A DNA stretch of 64,000 nt. It comes from Serinicoccus chungangensis. GTDB lineage: Bacteria; Actinomycetota; Actinomycetes; Actinomycetales; Dermatophilaceae. The DNA lies in the NCBI RefSeq assembly GCF_006337125.1, contig NZ_CP040887.1, forward strand, positions 1,860,001-1,924,000. The letters are read 5' to 3'. Made by a program: the position numbers and the translations under genes. Below the pieces are notes generated by a model. The model ran no database searches and was not told the origin of the DNA. It saw only the letters and a program-made list of their open reading frames with translations. Position 1 is the stretch's first letter. Every line of letters starts with the position of its first letter. Positions 1 through 12,926 of the stretch are shown here, in pieces.

Positions 1-2
1 GC

Positions 3-1220
3 ACGCTGGCCGCCCTGACGGAAGGGGTCATCGACAGCCACCAGGCCGAGGTGATCACCCGGGCCACCACCTGCCTCGCGACCGAGGACCGTCGCCTCGT
101 CGACGAGCAGCTCGTCGGGCGCCTGGACGGCCTGTCCACCAGGCAGCTGCGCGCCACGGTGACGGCTCTGGTCTACGAGCTGGACCCGCAGGCGCACGTG
201 CGACGGGCCGCCCGGTCCGCGGAGGACGCCTACGTCGCGATGCGCCCCGCGCCGGACGTCATGTGCGTCATCTCCGCGATGCTCCCGGCGGCCCAGGGGG
301 TCGCGGTCTACGCCGCGCTCAAGCGGCACGCCGAGCTGCTCCGCGCCTCGGGGGACGAGCGCCACCAGGGCAGGATCATGGCCGACACGCTCTACGCCAA
401 CGTCACCGGTCGCGACCCCGTGATGCTGCCGGACATCGACCTCAGTCTCGTCATGACCGACGCCTCGCTCATGGCCGGCGACACCGTGGCGGCCTTCCTG
501 GACGGATATGGCCCGCTCCCCGCCCAGACGGCACGGGACCTGGTGGCCGTCTCGCAGCCGGGACAGGACCACCGGCACACCGTCCACCCGGAGGAAACTC
601 GCGAGGCATCAGGTCGGGGAGGACCGGCGGACACGTCCGGCCACGGCCGGGAGGACGGTCTTGAGGGGACCCGCTGCACAGGCTGGTCCTGCACGCTGGT
701 CCACGGCGCCGCCGGCGTCTCGGGAGCCCCGACGGACACCGCGATCCACGGCGCCGACCAGGCTCCGCCCGACCCGGTCCCGCCCGACCCTGACCCCGGC
801 CTGCCCGACCCTGACCCCGCGGACCTGGCCGCTGCCCGGGTCTTCGTCCGGCGGCTGTACGCCGACCCGCTCACCGGCGAGGTCCTCGCCCGGGACACCC
901 GACGGCGGTTCTTCAGCCGGGCCCAGAGGGCGCTGGTCGTGAGCCGGGACCGCTACTGCCGGACCCCGTGGTGCGGCGCACCCATCCGGCATGTCGACCA
1001 CCGGGTCCGGCACAGCGACGGCGGTGCCACCGCGGTCCACAACGCCCAAGGGCTGTGTCAGCGGTGCAACCAGGGACGGGAGCGACCGCGACAGGCCGCG
1101 GTGCCCCCCACCCTCTACCTCCGGCCGAGCACGGTGCTGCCGAGCGTCTCACCGGGCACCGCCCAGCAGGCCCGGCTCCAAGGGGCCGCCGCCGACGGCG
1201 GAGGTCCGGCGCCACCCTGA
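3..1220 (+). CDS. DUF222 / HNH endonuclease domain protein (5' end outside window)
   Basis: The frame is open from the first bases of the window, so the start codon lies upstream; the ATG at 51 is internal (the preceding residues read LAALTEG..DSHQAEV, typical DUF222 helices). About 405 codons are visible. The C-terminal part carries a complete HNH nuclease signature: RDRYCRTPWCGAP, then HVDHRV, then HNAQGLCQRCNQ, giving the zinc-binding cysteines and the catalytic His-Asp-His group. A Pro/Asp/Gly-rich linker (PDPxPPDPDPG) separates DUF222 from HNH. Such proteins occur in many copies in actinobacterial genomes; a role in recombination or mobile elements is assumed rather than proven. It converges on aspS. 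Confidence 0.85.
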   Translation, partial: TLAALTEGVIDSHQAEVITRATTCLATEDRRLVDEQLVGRLDGLSTRQLRATVTALVYELDPQAHVRRAARSAEDAYVAMRPAPDVMCVISAMLPAAQGVAVYAALKRHAELLRASGDERHQGRIMADTLYANVTGRDPVMLPDIDLSLVMTDASLMAGDTVAAFLDGYGPLPAQTARDLVAVSQPGQDHRHTVHPEETREASGRGGPADTSGHGREDGLEGTRCTGWSCTLVHGAAGVSGAPTDTAIHGADQAPPDPVPPDPDPGLPDPDPADLAAARVFVRRLYADPLTGEVLARDTRRRFFSRAQRALVVSRDRYCRTPWCGAPIRHVDHRVRHSDGGATAVHNAQGLCQRCNQGRERPRQAAVPPTLYLRPSTVLPSVSPGTAQQARLQGAAADGGGPAPP

Positions 1221-1258
1221 CCCGTCCTCGTCCTGAGGGGTCGATCGTCCCGACCCAG

Positions 1259-1289
1259 GGCCGGCCGCACACGGACGTCGCGGCCGGCC
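1259..1289. terminator. hairpin between convergent HNH gene and aspS
   Basis: A perfect 10-bp inverted repeat (ggccggccgc at 1259-1268, gcggccggcc at 1280-1289, 11-base loop) lies in the short gap between two convergent genes. No T-run follows on either side, as is common for actinobacterial terminators. It could serve both directions. Confidence 0.5.
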
Positions 1290-1297
1290 GACCGGGC

Positions 1298-3094
1298 TCA
1301 GGCGTCAGCGGACTCCTCGGCCTCGGGCTCGGCGTCGACGCCCGCCTCCGCACGCTGCTCGGGCGTGATCGGTGCCGGAGCAGCCGTGAGCGGGTCGAAC
1401 CCGCCCCCGGACTTCGGGAAGGCGATGACGTCGCGGATGGAGTCGGTCCCGGCCAGGAGCGCCACGATCCGGTCCCACCCGAAGGCGATCCCGCCATGCG
1501 GGGGCGCGCCGAACTTGAACGCCTCGAGCAGGAAGCCGAACTTCTCCTGCGCCTGCTCCGGGGACAGCCCCATGATCGCGAAGACCCGCTCCTGCACGTC
1601 GCGGCGGTGGATACGGATGGACCCACCACCGATCTCGTTGCCGTTGCACACCAGGTCGTAGGCGTAGGCCAGCGCCGCGCCCGGGTCCTCCTCGAGGGAG
1701 TCGAGGTACTCCGCCTTGGGCGAGGTGAAGGCGTGGTGCACCGCGGTCCAGGCGCCGGCACCGACCGCCACGTCGCCCGCGGCCACGGCGTCACCGGCCG
1801 GCTCGAACAGCGGCGCGTCGACGACCCACAGGAAGCTCCAGGCGTCCTCGTCGACGAGCCCGACCCGCGCGGCGATCTCCTGCCGCGCCGCACCCAGCAG
1901 GGCGCGCGAGGGCTTGGTGGCTCCCGCGGCGAAGAACACGCAGTCCCCCGGCTCCGCGCCCACGTGGGCCGCGAGACCCTCGCGCTCGGCCTCGGAGAGG
2001 TTCTTGGCCACCGGCCCGCCCAGCGTGCCGTCTTCGCCGACGGTGACGTAGGCCAGGCCCTTGGCCCCGCGCTGCTTGGCCCAGTCCTGCCAGGCGTCGA
2101 ACTGCCGCCGGGGCTGGCTGCCGCCGCCGGGCATGACGACCGCCCCGACGTACTCCGCCTGGAACACCCGGAAGGGCGTGTCCGCGAAGTAGTCCGCGCA
2201 CTCGACCAGCTCGACGCCGAAGCGCAGGTCCGGCTTGTCGGACCCGTAGCGGCGCATCGCCTCGGCATACGTCATCCGCGGGAACGGCGTCGTGAGCTCG
2301 ACGCCGATGGTGCGCCACACCGCGGCCGCCACGGCCTCGCCCAGCTCGATGACGTCGTCCTGCTCCACGAAGCTCATCTCGATGTCGAGCTGGGTGAACT
2401 CCGGCTGGCGGTCGGCGCGGAAGTCCTCGTCGCGGTAGCACCGGGCGATCTGGTAGTAGCGCTCCATCCCGGCGACCATGAGCAGCTGCTTGAACAGCTG
2501 CGGGCTCTGCGGCAGGGCGTACCAGCTCCCCGGCTGCAGGCGCGCCGGCACGAGGAAGTCGCGGGCGCCCTCCGGCGTCGACCGGGTGAGGGTCGGCGTC
2601 TCGACCTCGACGAAGTCGCGGTCGGCGAGGACGGTGCGCGCAGCGGCGTTGACCCGGGAGCGCAGGCGCAGGTTCTGCCCGGCCGCGCCGGCACCCGGGC
2701 GCCTCAGGTCGAGGTAGCGGTGACGCAGGCGCGCCTCCTCGCCGACGCTGACCCGCTCGTCGATCTGGAACGGCAGCGGGGCGGACTCGCTGAGCACGTC
2801 GATCTCGGTGGCGACGACGTCGATGCCGCCGGTCGGGAGCTCGGGGTTGACGTCCTTCTCCGCGCGGGCGGTGACCTCGCCGACGACCTGGACGCAGTAC
2901 TCGCTGCGCAGGTCGTGCGCGGTGCCGGTGAGCACCTCGTCACGGGCGACGACCTGGACGACGCCGCTGGCGTCCCGCAGGTCGATGAAGGCGACGCCGC
3001 CGTGGTCACGGCGTCGGGCCACCCAGCCGGTGAGGGTGACGGTCTGGCCGACGTGCTCGGGCCGCAGGGTGCCCGACTCGTGGGTGCGTAGCAT
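1298..3094 (-). CDS. aspS: aspartyl-tRNA synthetase (AspRS)
   Basis: Class II aminoacyl-tRNA synthetase that charges tRNA-Asp, 598 aa. The start [10 protein letters not shown] at 3094 has the Shine-Dalgarno GAGAGGAG close upstream. Order: N-terminal OB-fold anticodon-binding domain ([19 protein letters not shown]), class II core with motif 2 ([21 protein letters not shown]), bacterial GAD insertion, and motif 3 ([12 protein letters not shown]) followed by [11 protein letters not shown]. The C-terminal Glu/Ala tail is low complexity. Whether it is discriminating or also makes Asp-tRNA-Asn cannot be told by eye; the presence of GatCAB elsewhere would matter. The frame stays open upstream to 3202, but that part overlaps the T-box leader and is not expected to be translated. 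Confidence 0.97.
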   Translation of the reverse strand: MLRTHESGTLRPEHVGQTVTLTGWVARRRDHGGVAFIDLRDASGVVQVVARDEVLTGTAHDLRSEYCVQVVGEVTARAEKDVNPELPTGGIDVVATEIDVLSESAPLPFQIDERVSVGEEARLRHRYLDLRRPGAGAAGQNLRLRSRVNAAARTVLADRDFVEVETPTLTRSTPEGARDFLVPARLQPGSWYALPQSPQLFKQLLMVAGMERYYQIARCYRDEDFRADRQPEFTQLDIEMSFVEQDDVIELGEAVAAAVWRTIGVELTTPFPRMTYAEAMRRYGSDKPDLRFGVELVECADYFADTPFRVFQAEYVGAVVMPGGGSQPRRQFDAWQDWAKQRGAKGLAYVTVGEDGTLGGPVAKNLSEAEREGLAAHVGAEPGDCVFFAAGATKPSRALLGAARQEIAARVGLVDEDAWSFLWVVDAPLFEPAGDAVAAGDVAVGAGAWTAVHHAFTSPKAEYLDSLEEDPGAALAYAYDLVCNGNEIGGGSIRIHRRDVQERVFAIMGLSPEQAQEKFGFLLEAFKFGAPPHGGIAFGWDRIVALLAGTDSIRDVIAFPKSGGGFDPLTAAPAPITPEQRAEAGVDAEPEAEESADA

Positions 3095-3348
3095 GATCTC
3101 TCCTCTCGGTGCGGCGCGCCGGAGGGTCTGTCGATGCGACGACCCGGGCCCGCCAAGGCAGCCCGGGAGGTGTGGGCGGGGGCCAGGTCGCGGTGCCACC
3201 ACACCTTCGCCGAGGGGACCTCGGCCTCTCGTCGGTGTCGCCGGACGCGCGGCCCCGGGCGGGTGTCACGGTCACGAGGTATGCCTGCGCCTCGCTCCTC
3301 GTCCACCCCGGCGGGTCGTCACTCCGCCCCGGGAACGACTTCATTCTA
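3095..3348 (-). promoter_or_regulatory. T-box riboswitch-like leader of aspS
   Basis: Read on the minus strand, 3206-3189 is AGGTGTGGTGGCACCGCG, the T-box core (GGTGGnACCGCG). It folds as a T-box antiterminator: helix A1 AGGTGTGG (3206-3199) with CCACACCT (3175-3168), the 7-nt bulge UGGCACC, and a GCG/CGC cap helix. The UGGC bulge complements the GCCA 3' end expected for tRNA-Asp (discriminator G73). A second hairpin (CCCGGGC 3167-3161 with GCCCGGG 3149-3143) follows with no U-run, which suggests translational control or a poorly U-tailed terminator. A -10-like TAGAAT lies at 3348-3343, giving a leader of roughly 240 nt. GAC triplets occur in a possible short stem I, but the specifier loop was not resolved. 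Confidence 0.72.
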
Positions 3349-3524
3349 CGGGTCGGTGCGGGGCGGCCCGACACGTAACCTGCCGCGTCGACCTGCTGCG
3401 GTCGGGTTGCCGTGCCACCCTGAGGCATGGGGCGGGAACGAGACGTGGGACGCGGGACGGCCGAGGACGGGCGGGCACGGGGTCGTGCCCCGCTCGTCGA
3501 GCCCCGCTCGTCGAGCCCGAGACG

Positions 3525-4301
3525 ATGCCGGGCGTCAGGACCGGCCCCGCCGCCCGTGACGCGCGGTTCAGGCGGTGGGCCCGCCGGGTCGCCGGCGTCG
3601 CGGTGGTGCTGCTGTGGGCCACCCACGCGCTGCTGTCGCTCGTGGGTGGCTTCCAGCTGGTCAACCACAGCCAGGCCGTGGAGGACCTGTCGTCCGGGAG
3701 GATGACCAGCTACGCCCTGCTGGAGGACCGACCCGGCGGCGGCTCCTCCACCCCCGGGTGGTGGACACAGGAGGACCTCGAGCCGGGCACCGTGGAGGGC
3801 CTGCGGACCGGCACGACCACGGTGCTCTACACCGTGGCCGGCTCGCGCCCGCGCCTGGTGGTGCCGGACCACATCACCCCCAGCATGAACAGCTGGGGGT
3901 CCTGGACGGAGGCCGAGGTGGCCTGGATCGAGGAGGATCTCGTGACGAGCGGGCTGCCGTCCACGGTCTCTTCGGTGGTCCCGGGGCGGGTCCTGCAGGC
4001 GCACGGTCTGCTCGGCCTGGTGCTGGTCGTCAGCATGCTGGTGCGGGTGGTCTTCGGAGCCGCCCCGGTCCACGGCACCCGGTGGTTCTGGTTCTGGCTC
4101 ATCGGCCTGCCTGCGGGCCTGGGGGTGCTGGCCTGGGCGATCTGGGAGGAGGGCGGGTGGCGCGACCACCGGGCGCCGGCACCGCAGCAGCGGTCCTCGG
4201 GCGGCTACGGCTTCGCCGTCCTGCTCCTCGGCTCGTTCGTCCTGACGGCCGGGAGCCAGCTGCTGGCCTGGCTGCTCGGGGTGACCGTCATCCCGCTCTG
4301 A
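3525..4301 (+). CDS. four-helix integral membrane protein of unknown function
   Basis: 258 aa from ATG 3525. Hydrophobic segments: about residues 20-42 (VAGVAVVLLWATHALLSLVGG), a central extracytoplasmic-type region of about 110 aa rich in Trp and Gly, then three segments near the C-terminus (GLLGLVLVVSMLVRVVFGA, FWFWLIGLPAGLGVLAWAIW, and AVLLLGSFVLTAGSQLLAWLLG). I do not recognise a family. Just upstream, 3488-3516 holds a 14-bp direct repeat (ccccgctcgtcgag twice), so the exact start is uncertain. It is divergent from aspS and convergent with the MFS gene. Confidence 0.7.
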   Translation: MPGVRTGPAARDARFRRWARRVAGVAVVLLWATHALLSLVGGFQLVNHSQAVEDLSSGRMTSYALLEDRPGGGSSTPGWWTQEDLEPGTVEGLRTGTTTVLYTVAGSRPRLVVPDHITPSMNSWGSWTEAEVAWIEEDLVTSGLPSTVSSVVPGRVLQAHGLLGLVLVVSMLVRVVFGAAPVHGTRWFWFWLIGLPAGLGVLAWAIWEEGGWRDHRAPAPQQRSSGGYGFAVLLLGSFVLTAGSQLLAWLLGVTVIPL

Positions 4302-4317
4302 CCGCGAGCGATCGCGG
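4302..4317 (+). terminator. short hairpin after the membrane protein gene
   Basis: ccgcga-gcga-tcgcgg is a 6-bp stem with a 4-base loop starting directly after the TGA stop. No T-run follows, so termination is only a suggestion. Confidence 0.3.
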
Positions 4318-4384
4318 CGGCGGCACGGCGAACGGACCTGCCCGCGCTGGTGCCCAGCCGCGCCGGCGCCCGGGGGTCGGGCGC

Positions 4385-5764
4385 CTACCGTGCCTTCATC
4401 GCCGCGCTGCCGGCGAGGTCGAGGGTCTCCTCCATCTCCTCCAGCGGGATGCCCTTGGTCTCCGGCATGACCTTGATCGTCCAGAACGTCATGGCCACAC
4501 CCCCGATGAGGAAGATGAGGAAGGCGACACCGCCGCCCAGGCCCCCTGCGATCGCGGGGAAGGACCAGGAGATGGCCGCCGCGAAGGTCCAGTGGGTCAG
4601 CGCCCCGAAGGACTGGCCCCGGGCGCGGATCGCGTTGGGGAAGATCTCGGCGATGAACACCCAGATGACGGCGCCCTGCCCGAAGGCGTGCACCCCGACG
4701 AAGAGCATGATGCCAGTGACCACCAGACCGCTGGTGACCCCGGTGAAGTTGCCCTCGTAGGCGAAGAACAGCACCGTCAGCATGCCGAGCGTGAGCACGT
4801 ACCCGGCCGAGCAGACCAGCATGAGGAAGCGACGGCCTACCCGGTCGATGAGCGTCAGCGCCAGGATCGTCGCGAGCAGGTTGACGAGCCCCACGCCGGC
4901 GCTGTTGAGGAAGGCGGCGCTCTCGCCCAGCCCGGCGCTCTCGAAGATGGTCGGGGCGTAGTAGAGCACCGCGTTGATGCCGCCCAGCTGGTTGAAGGCG
5001 GCGATGGCGAAGGCGAGCAGGATGACCTTGCGGTGGCCCTGGGTGAAGAACGGCACCTTGGCGCTGTCCCCCTCCACCTCCAGGGCCTCCTTGATCTCCT
5101 CGCGCTGCACCCGCGCCTCCTCCTCGTCCGCGGTCAGCTGGTCGATGACCTCGCGGGCCTCCTCGTCCCGGCCCACCGCCATGAGCCACCGGGGGCTCTC
5201 GGGGACGAGGAACACCAGGAGAGCGAAGACCAGCGCCGGCAGGGCCTCCGCCCCGAACATCCACCGCCAGGCCGTCTCCTCGGGGAAGAGGTTGAGGATG
5301 GCGAAGTTGGAGACGTACGCCAGCAGGATGCCGACGGTGATGTTGAACTGGAAGAGCCCGACGAGCCGGCCCCGGTGCCGTGGCGGTGCGACCTCCGCGT
5401 TGTAGATCGGTGCGACCGAGGTGGCGGCGCCGACCCCGAGACCGCCGATGAAGCGGAAGACCATGAAGACGACCCAGTCGGTCGCCAGGGCGCTCCCGAG
5501 CGCCGAGACGACGTAGAGGATGCCGATGACGATGAGCACCGGTTTGCGGCCGAACCGGTCGGCGGGCTTGCCGAGCCCCGCGTAGGCCGCCCCCACGACG
5601 GTGCCGATGAGGGCCGTCGCCACGGTGAAGCCGAGCGCGAACCCGGACAGCCCGAAGACCTCGGTCAGGTCCGAGGTCGTGCCCGAGATCACCGCCGTGT
5701 CGAACCCGAAGAGCAGACCCCCCAGGGCTGCGATGATGGCGCTCCGTAGGACCAGTGGCTGCAT
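4385..5764 (-). CDS. sugar porter (MFS) family transporter
   Basis: 459 aa, 12 predicted membrane helices, sugar:proton symporter family (XylE/GalP/GLUT-like). Diagnostic motifs: GGLLFGFDTAVISG in helix 1, DRFGRKP in the loop after helix 2, PESPRWL before the central loop, a charged Glu-rich central loop, a second DRVGRRFLM, and PETKG near the C-terminus. The start MQPLVLRSAI at 5764 has AGGAG 7 bases upstream; an in-frame extension to 5824 lacks support. The likely substrate is a monosaccharide (xylose, glucose or similar), but specificity cannot be read from sequence. It is monocistronic, convergent with the membrane-protein gene. Confidence 0.92.
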   Translation of the reverse strand: MQPLVLRSAIIAALGGLLFGFDTAVISGTTSDLTEVFGLSGFALGFTVATALIGTVVGAAYAGLGKPADRFGRKPVLIVIGILYVVSALGSALATDWVVFMVFRFIGGLGVGAATSVAPIYNAEVAPPRHRGRLVGLFQFNITVGILLAYVSNFAILNLFPEETAWRWMFGAEALPALVFALLVFLVPESPRWLMAVGRDEEAREVIDQLTADEEEARVQREEIKEALEVEGDSAKVPFFTQGHRKVILLAFAIAAFNQLGGINAVLYYAPTIFESAGLGESAAFLNSAGVGLVNLLATILALTLIDRVGRRFLMLVCSAGYVLTLGMLTVLFFAYEGNFTGVTSGLVVTGIMLFVGVHAFGQGAVIWVFIAEIFPNAIRARGQSFGALTHWTFAAAISWSFPAIAGGLGGGVAFLIFLIGGVAMTFWTIKVMPETKGIPLEEMEETLDLAGSAAMKAR

Positions 5765-5874
5765 GTCCGCTCCTTTGCCGACAACGAGAAACACCCGGTA
5801 TGACGCAACGTCACCCTGACACACTCGACGGCCGCCAGCATCCCGGGCACGCCGAGGGCACCGAGGGCGGGCGT

Positions 5875-6485
5875 TCAGCCCTGGGGACCCCGCCTGCTGT
5901 GCAGCGCCAGCACGGACAGCAGGAACGGCCCGTTGTGCACCTGCCCACCCAGCACGGCGTCCACCGCGTCGTGCAGGGTCACCCAGCCGGTCGGCATACC
6001 GGCCTCCTCGCCCTCCCGGGCGTGCCGCCGTTCCTCCGGCACGTCGGAGAGCCCGGTGGCGACGAAGACGTGGATCGTCTCGTCGAGCCCGCCCGGGGAC
6101 GGGGTGAAGGACACCAGCGCCTCCCAGTGCTCGGCCTGCAGGTCGGCCTCCTCGGCCAGCTCGCGGCGCGCCGCCTCCACCGGCGGCTCCCCCTCGACGT
6201 CGAGGAGGCCGGCCGGGATCTCCCAGTCCTCGGCGCCGATGGGGTGACGGTACTGCCGGATGACGAAGACCTCGGGCTCCCCACGGTCCTCGCGCACGGC
6301 GAGCACCGCGACGGCGCCGGTGTGGTGGACGTACTCCCGGCTCGCCGGGCCGTCGTCGAGCTCGACCTCGTCGCGGTGCACGTCCCAGACGGCACCCCGC
6401 ATGGCCACCTCGGTGCTGCGCACCGGGCGGGACCCGGGGAGGTCGACGAGCTCGGGCAGGCCCAGCCGGGGCGCGGAGAGCGTCA

Positions 6486-6486
<1 letters not shown>
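5875..6486 (-). CDS. Nudix hydrolase, ADP-ribose pyrophosphatase type
   Basis: 203 aa. The Nudix box is GLLDVEGE followed by seven residues and RELAEEADL; the one-residue expansion (GX6E) is usual in ADP-ribose pyrophosphatases, and Asp replaces the usual Gly near the end. IRQYRHPIG and EIPAGLLD before the box also fit the ADPRase group, expected to split ADP-ribose into AMP and ribose-5-phosphate. Its ATG overlaps the pyrG stop (ATGA at 6483-6488 region), so it is the second gene of a pyrG operon; the same pair is adjacent in Mycobacterium tuberculosis (Rv1699-Rv1700). The frame is open far upstream inside pyrG, but that is a shadow. Confidence 0.93.
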
Positions 6487-10364
<3,878 letters not shown>

Positions 10365-10368
<4 letters not shown>

Positions 10369-12032
10369 CGGTCCTCCTCCCGCGGTCGCCGCCGCAGGCG
10401 TTCCAGGATCGGCGCCGCCGCCTCCCGGTCCAGCAGCAGGACGACCCCGAGGACCCCGGCGACGGCCACCGCGCCCCGCAGGGTGCCCAGGGCCACCGCC
10501 GCCGCCATGGTCCCCGACGCACCCGACCCGGCGTCGGCACCCGGCAGGAGGGCGGCCAGCAGCACCCCGGCCACCCCGCCGGCCAGGGCCACCACCACGG
10601 CCCGGGGAAGCCCGCTCAGCGCACCCCGCCCCCACGCCAGGTGGGTCGCCCGGGCGAGCACCCCTGCCGAGACCAGCATCCCCGCCGACGAGGCGGAGGC
10701 CAGCAGGACGAGGACCGCACCGACGCCGTGCCCGGCTGCCGCGCCTGCCCCCGCGAGGCCCACGAGCGCCGCCAGGAGCCAGCCGGCGGCGGCTCCGGCC
10801 GCCGCCGCGCGCGGGCGGCCGGCGACGTAGAGCGCGCGCGTGAGCAGCGCGACGAGGCCGAACCCGACGAGACCGGGCGCGAGGGCGGACAGGGCTGCGG
10901 GCAGGGCGTTCAGCGCCTCCTGCCCGGCTCCCCCGGCTCCGGCGTCGAGGGCGAGGAAGGCCGCCCCGACCTCCCCGCTCGCGGCGACCAGGGCGGCGCC
11001 CCCCGCGCACGCGGCCACGGCCACCGCGGTCGCCGTGCGGCGCAGCACCGCGCGCGTCGCGGCGGCCTCCCCCACGAGTCGCGGGAAGGCCGCGGTGGCC
11101 AGCGGGACCACGAGGACGGCGTACGGCAGCAGGTAGACGGTCTGCGCATACGTCCAGACGGTGATGCCCCCGACCCCGGTGCTGTTGGCGACCAGGATGA
11201 CCACCACCGTGAAGACCTGCTGGGCCCCCACGGTCACCAGCCCGGCGAGCGCGAGCCCGCCCGCGAGTCGCCCCGAGCCTGCGGGGAAGCGCAGGGTGGG
11301 GCGCCACCGCACCCCGGCGCGGGCCGCGGGCAGCAGCAGCGGGAGGCTGAGGGCGACGACGCCGAGGGTGGTGCCACCCGCCAGCAGGACCAGCACCTGG
11401 TCCGGCACCTCCTCGAGCGGGACGTCGGTGTCGACGGTCGCCCCGACGAGGAGGTAGACGGCGATGACGACGACGCTGGACAGCAGCGGAGCCGCGGCGG
11501 CGGCGAGGAACCGGCGGTGGGCCTGCAGCACCCCGGTGAGCACGATGCCGACGCCGTAGAGCACCACCTGGGGGGCGAAGAGCAGCAGCATGAGGCGGCC
11601 CGCCCGCTCCGCCGCCGCCGGGTCGCACCCGTCGGGGTCGCCCGCGCCGAGCAGGGCGGCGGTGAGAGGTCCCGCGAGCAGGGCCGCCAGCAGCGCGAGC
11701 GGGACCAGCACGAGCAGCGACCAGCCCAGCAGCGCCGAGGCGGTGCGGTCGGCACGGTCCTCGTCGCCGTCCTGCAGGTGGCGCGCCACCAGCGGGACGG
11801 CCACCGCGGCGAGCGCCCCTCCGGCCGCGATCTCGAAGACGACGTTGGGGATGAGGTTGACGGTGGTGTAGACCTGCCCCAGGCAGGTGGTCCCCACCGC
11901 CTCGGAGAAGGCCACCCAGCGGGCCACCCCGGCCACCCGGGCGAGCAGGGTGGTGGCCGCGAGGATGCCCGCCGCGGCGAGCAGTCCCTGGCCGGCGATC
12001 CGGCGGCTGGGCCCCGGACCCGGCAGGCTCAT
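10365..12032 (-). CDS. murJ: lipid II flippase MurJ (MviN family)
   Basis: 555 aa with about 14 hydrophobic segments, MOP-superfamily flippase that moves lipid II across the membrane for peptidoglycan synthesis. Typical features: ARVAGVARWVAFSEAVG and VNLIPNVVFEIAAGGAL at the N-terminus, FAPQVVLYGVGIVLTGVLQA in the middle, and AQTVYLLPYAVLVVPLATAAFPRL before the second half. The cytosolic pseudokinase region of mycobacterial MviN is absent. The ATG overlaps the upstream stop (ATGA) and its own TGA overlaps the glycosyltransferase GTG, so it sits inside a coupled operon with an MraY-like protein. Confidence 0.93.
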
Positions 12033-12916
12033 CGACGGCCCCAGCGGTCCAGCTGACGCAGGCCGGGGGTCGCGTCGATGACCCGGGAGAAGCTGACCCG
12101 CTCGCTGAGCAGCGTGAGGCCGGCGAGGCCGGCGAGCCAGGCCCACCGGGCCCGCGGCGACAGCTCCCGGACGGCCGCGACACCCAGGGCCGCACCCACG
12201 GCGTTGGCCCCGGTGTCGCCGAGCATGCTCCGCCCGCCTAGGTCGTCGGGCAGGGCCGCGAGGGCGGCGCCCGAGCAGGCCGCCGCCGCGGGCTGCGTGC
12301 GCGCCAGGGGCAGGCCGACCAGGAGCCCCACCTTGAGCGTCCGCCCCGGGCGCAGGTCGAGCAGGTTCGCGAGGTTCGCGGCGCCGGCGACGACCCCGGC
12401 GGCCGCCAGCGTCTGCGGCCCGTGTCCTCGGTCGCGGTCGACCGCGCACGCGGCGAGCGTGCCGGCCGCGACGAGCACGCCGATCTTGAGCGCGCCGGTG
12501 GTCACCCGGCCCCGGCGCAGCGCGCCCAGATGCCCCCGCAGCCCTTTGACGCCGGTCTCGCCCGCCAGGTCGTCGACGGCACCCGCACCCGCGGCGAGCA
12601 GGACCGCCGCGGCCGAGGCCGGCTCGACCAGGGCCAGCGGCGCCGCCGTGCCGATCGCCAGGGCCACGCCCTCCACCAGCGTCACCTCGTCGCCCCGATG
12701 GTTCACCCTGGTCCACCGCTGGCCCCCTCCGGGCAGGGCACCGGCACGGTCCAGCCTGCGCACCCCCCAGGTCAGCAGCGCGGCGGCCGGACCGAGCGCC
12801 GTGCTGGCCGGGCCGGCCGCGGCGGCGGGACCGCGGTGCGGGCCCGCTGGGGTCACGGGACCGACGAGCGGGCCGACCGGGGCAGCGGGGCCGACGAGCG
12901 GGCCGGCCGGGGTCAC
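12029..12916 (-). CDS. MraY/WecA-like (PNPT family) membrane protein
   Basis: 295 aa from the GTG at 12916, which overlaps the steB stop (GTGA). Motifs of the polyprenyl-phosphate N-acetylhexosamine-1-phosphate transferase family are recognisable but eroded: AGAVDDLAGE (Asp-Asp), NLANLLDLRPGRTLK where canonical enzymes have NxxNxxDGLDGL, and MLGDTGANAVGAALG. It is shorter than usual (320-360 aa), lacks a clear first helix, and its N-terminus is instead a Gly/Pro-rich run (VTPAGPLVGP and variants) encoded by a 30-bp DNA repeat. Another GTG at 12856 could be the true start. Catalytic competence is uncertain; the murJ neighbourhood implies an envelope role. Confidence 0.75.
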   Translation of the reverse strand: MTPAGPLVGPAAPVGPLVGPVTPAGPHRGPAAAAGPASTALGPAAALLTWGVRRLDRAGALPGGGQRWTRVNHRGDEVTLVEGVALAIGTAAPLALVEPASAAAVLLAAGAGAVDDLAGETGVKGLRGHLGALRRGRVTTGALKIGVLVAAGTLAACAVDRDRGHGPQTLAAAGVVAGAANLANLLDLRPGRTLKVGLLVGLPLARTQPAAAACSGAALAALPDDLGGRSMLGDTGANAVGAALGVAAVRELSPRARWAWLAGLAGLTLLSERVSFSRVIDATPGLRQLDRWGRR

Positions 12917-12926
12917 GGGACCGACG
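12841..12926. repeat. 30-bp tandem repeat at the steB / PNPT junction
   Basis: About 2.5 copies of a 30-bp unit (units begin at 12851, 12881 and 12911; ggtcacgggaccgacgagcg is the start of the unit). It encodes the 10-residue repeats at the N-terminus of the MraY-like protein and creates a GTG in the first and third unit. Confidence 0.85.

Noticed and set aside
968..3091. 707-codon open frame on the plus strand over HNH and aspS
   Set aside because: Antisense shadow of high-GC codon use; it lies opposite a complete AspRS and has no domain-like sequence.
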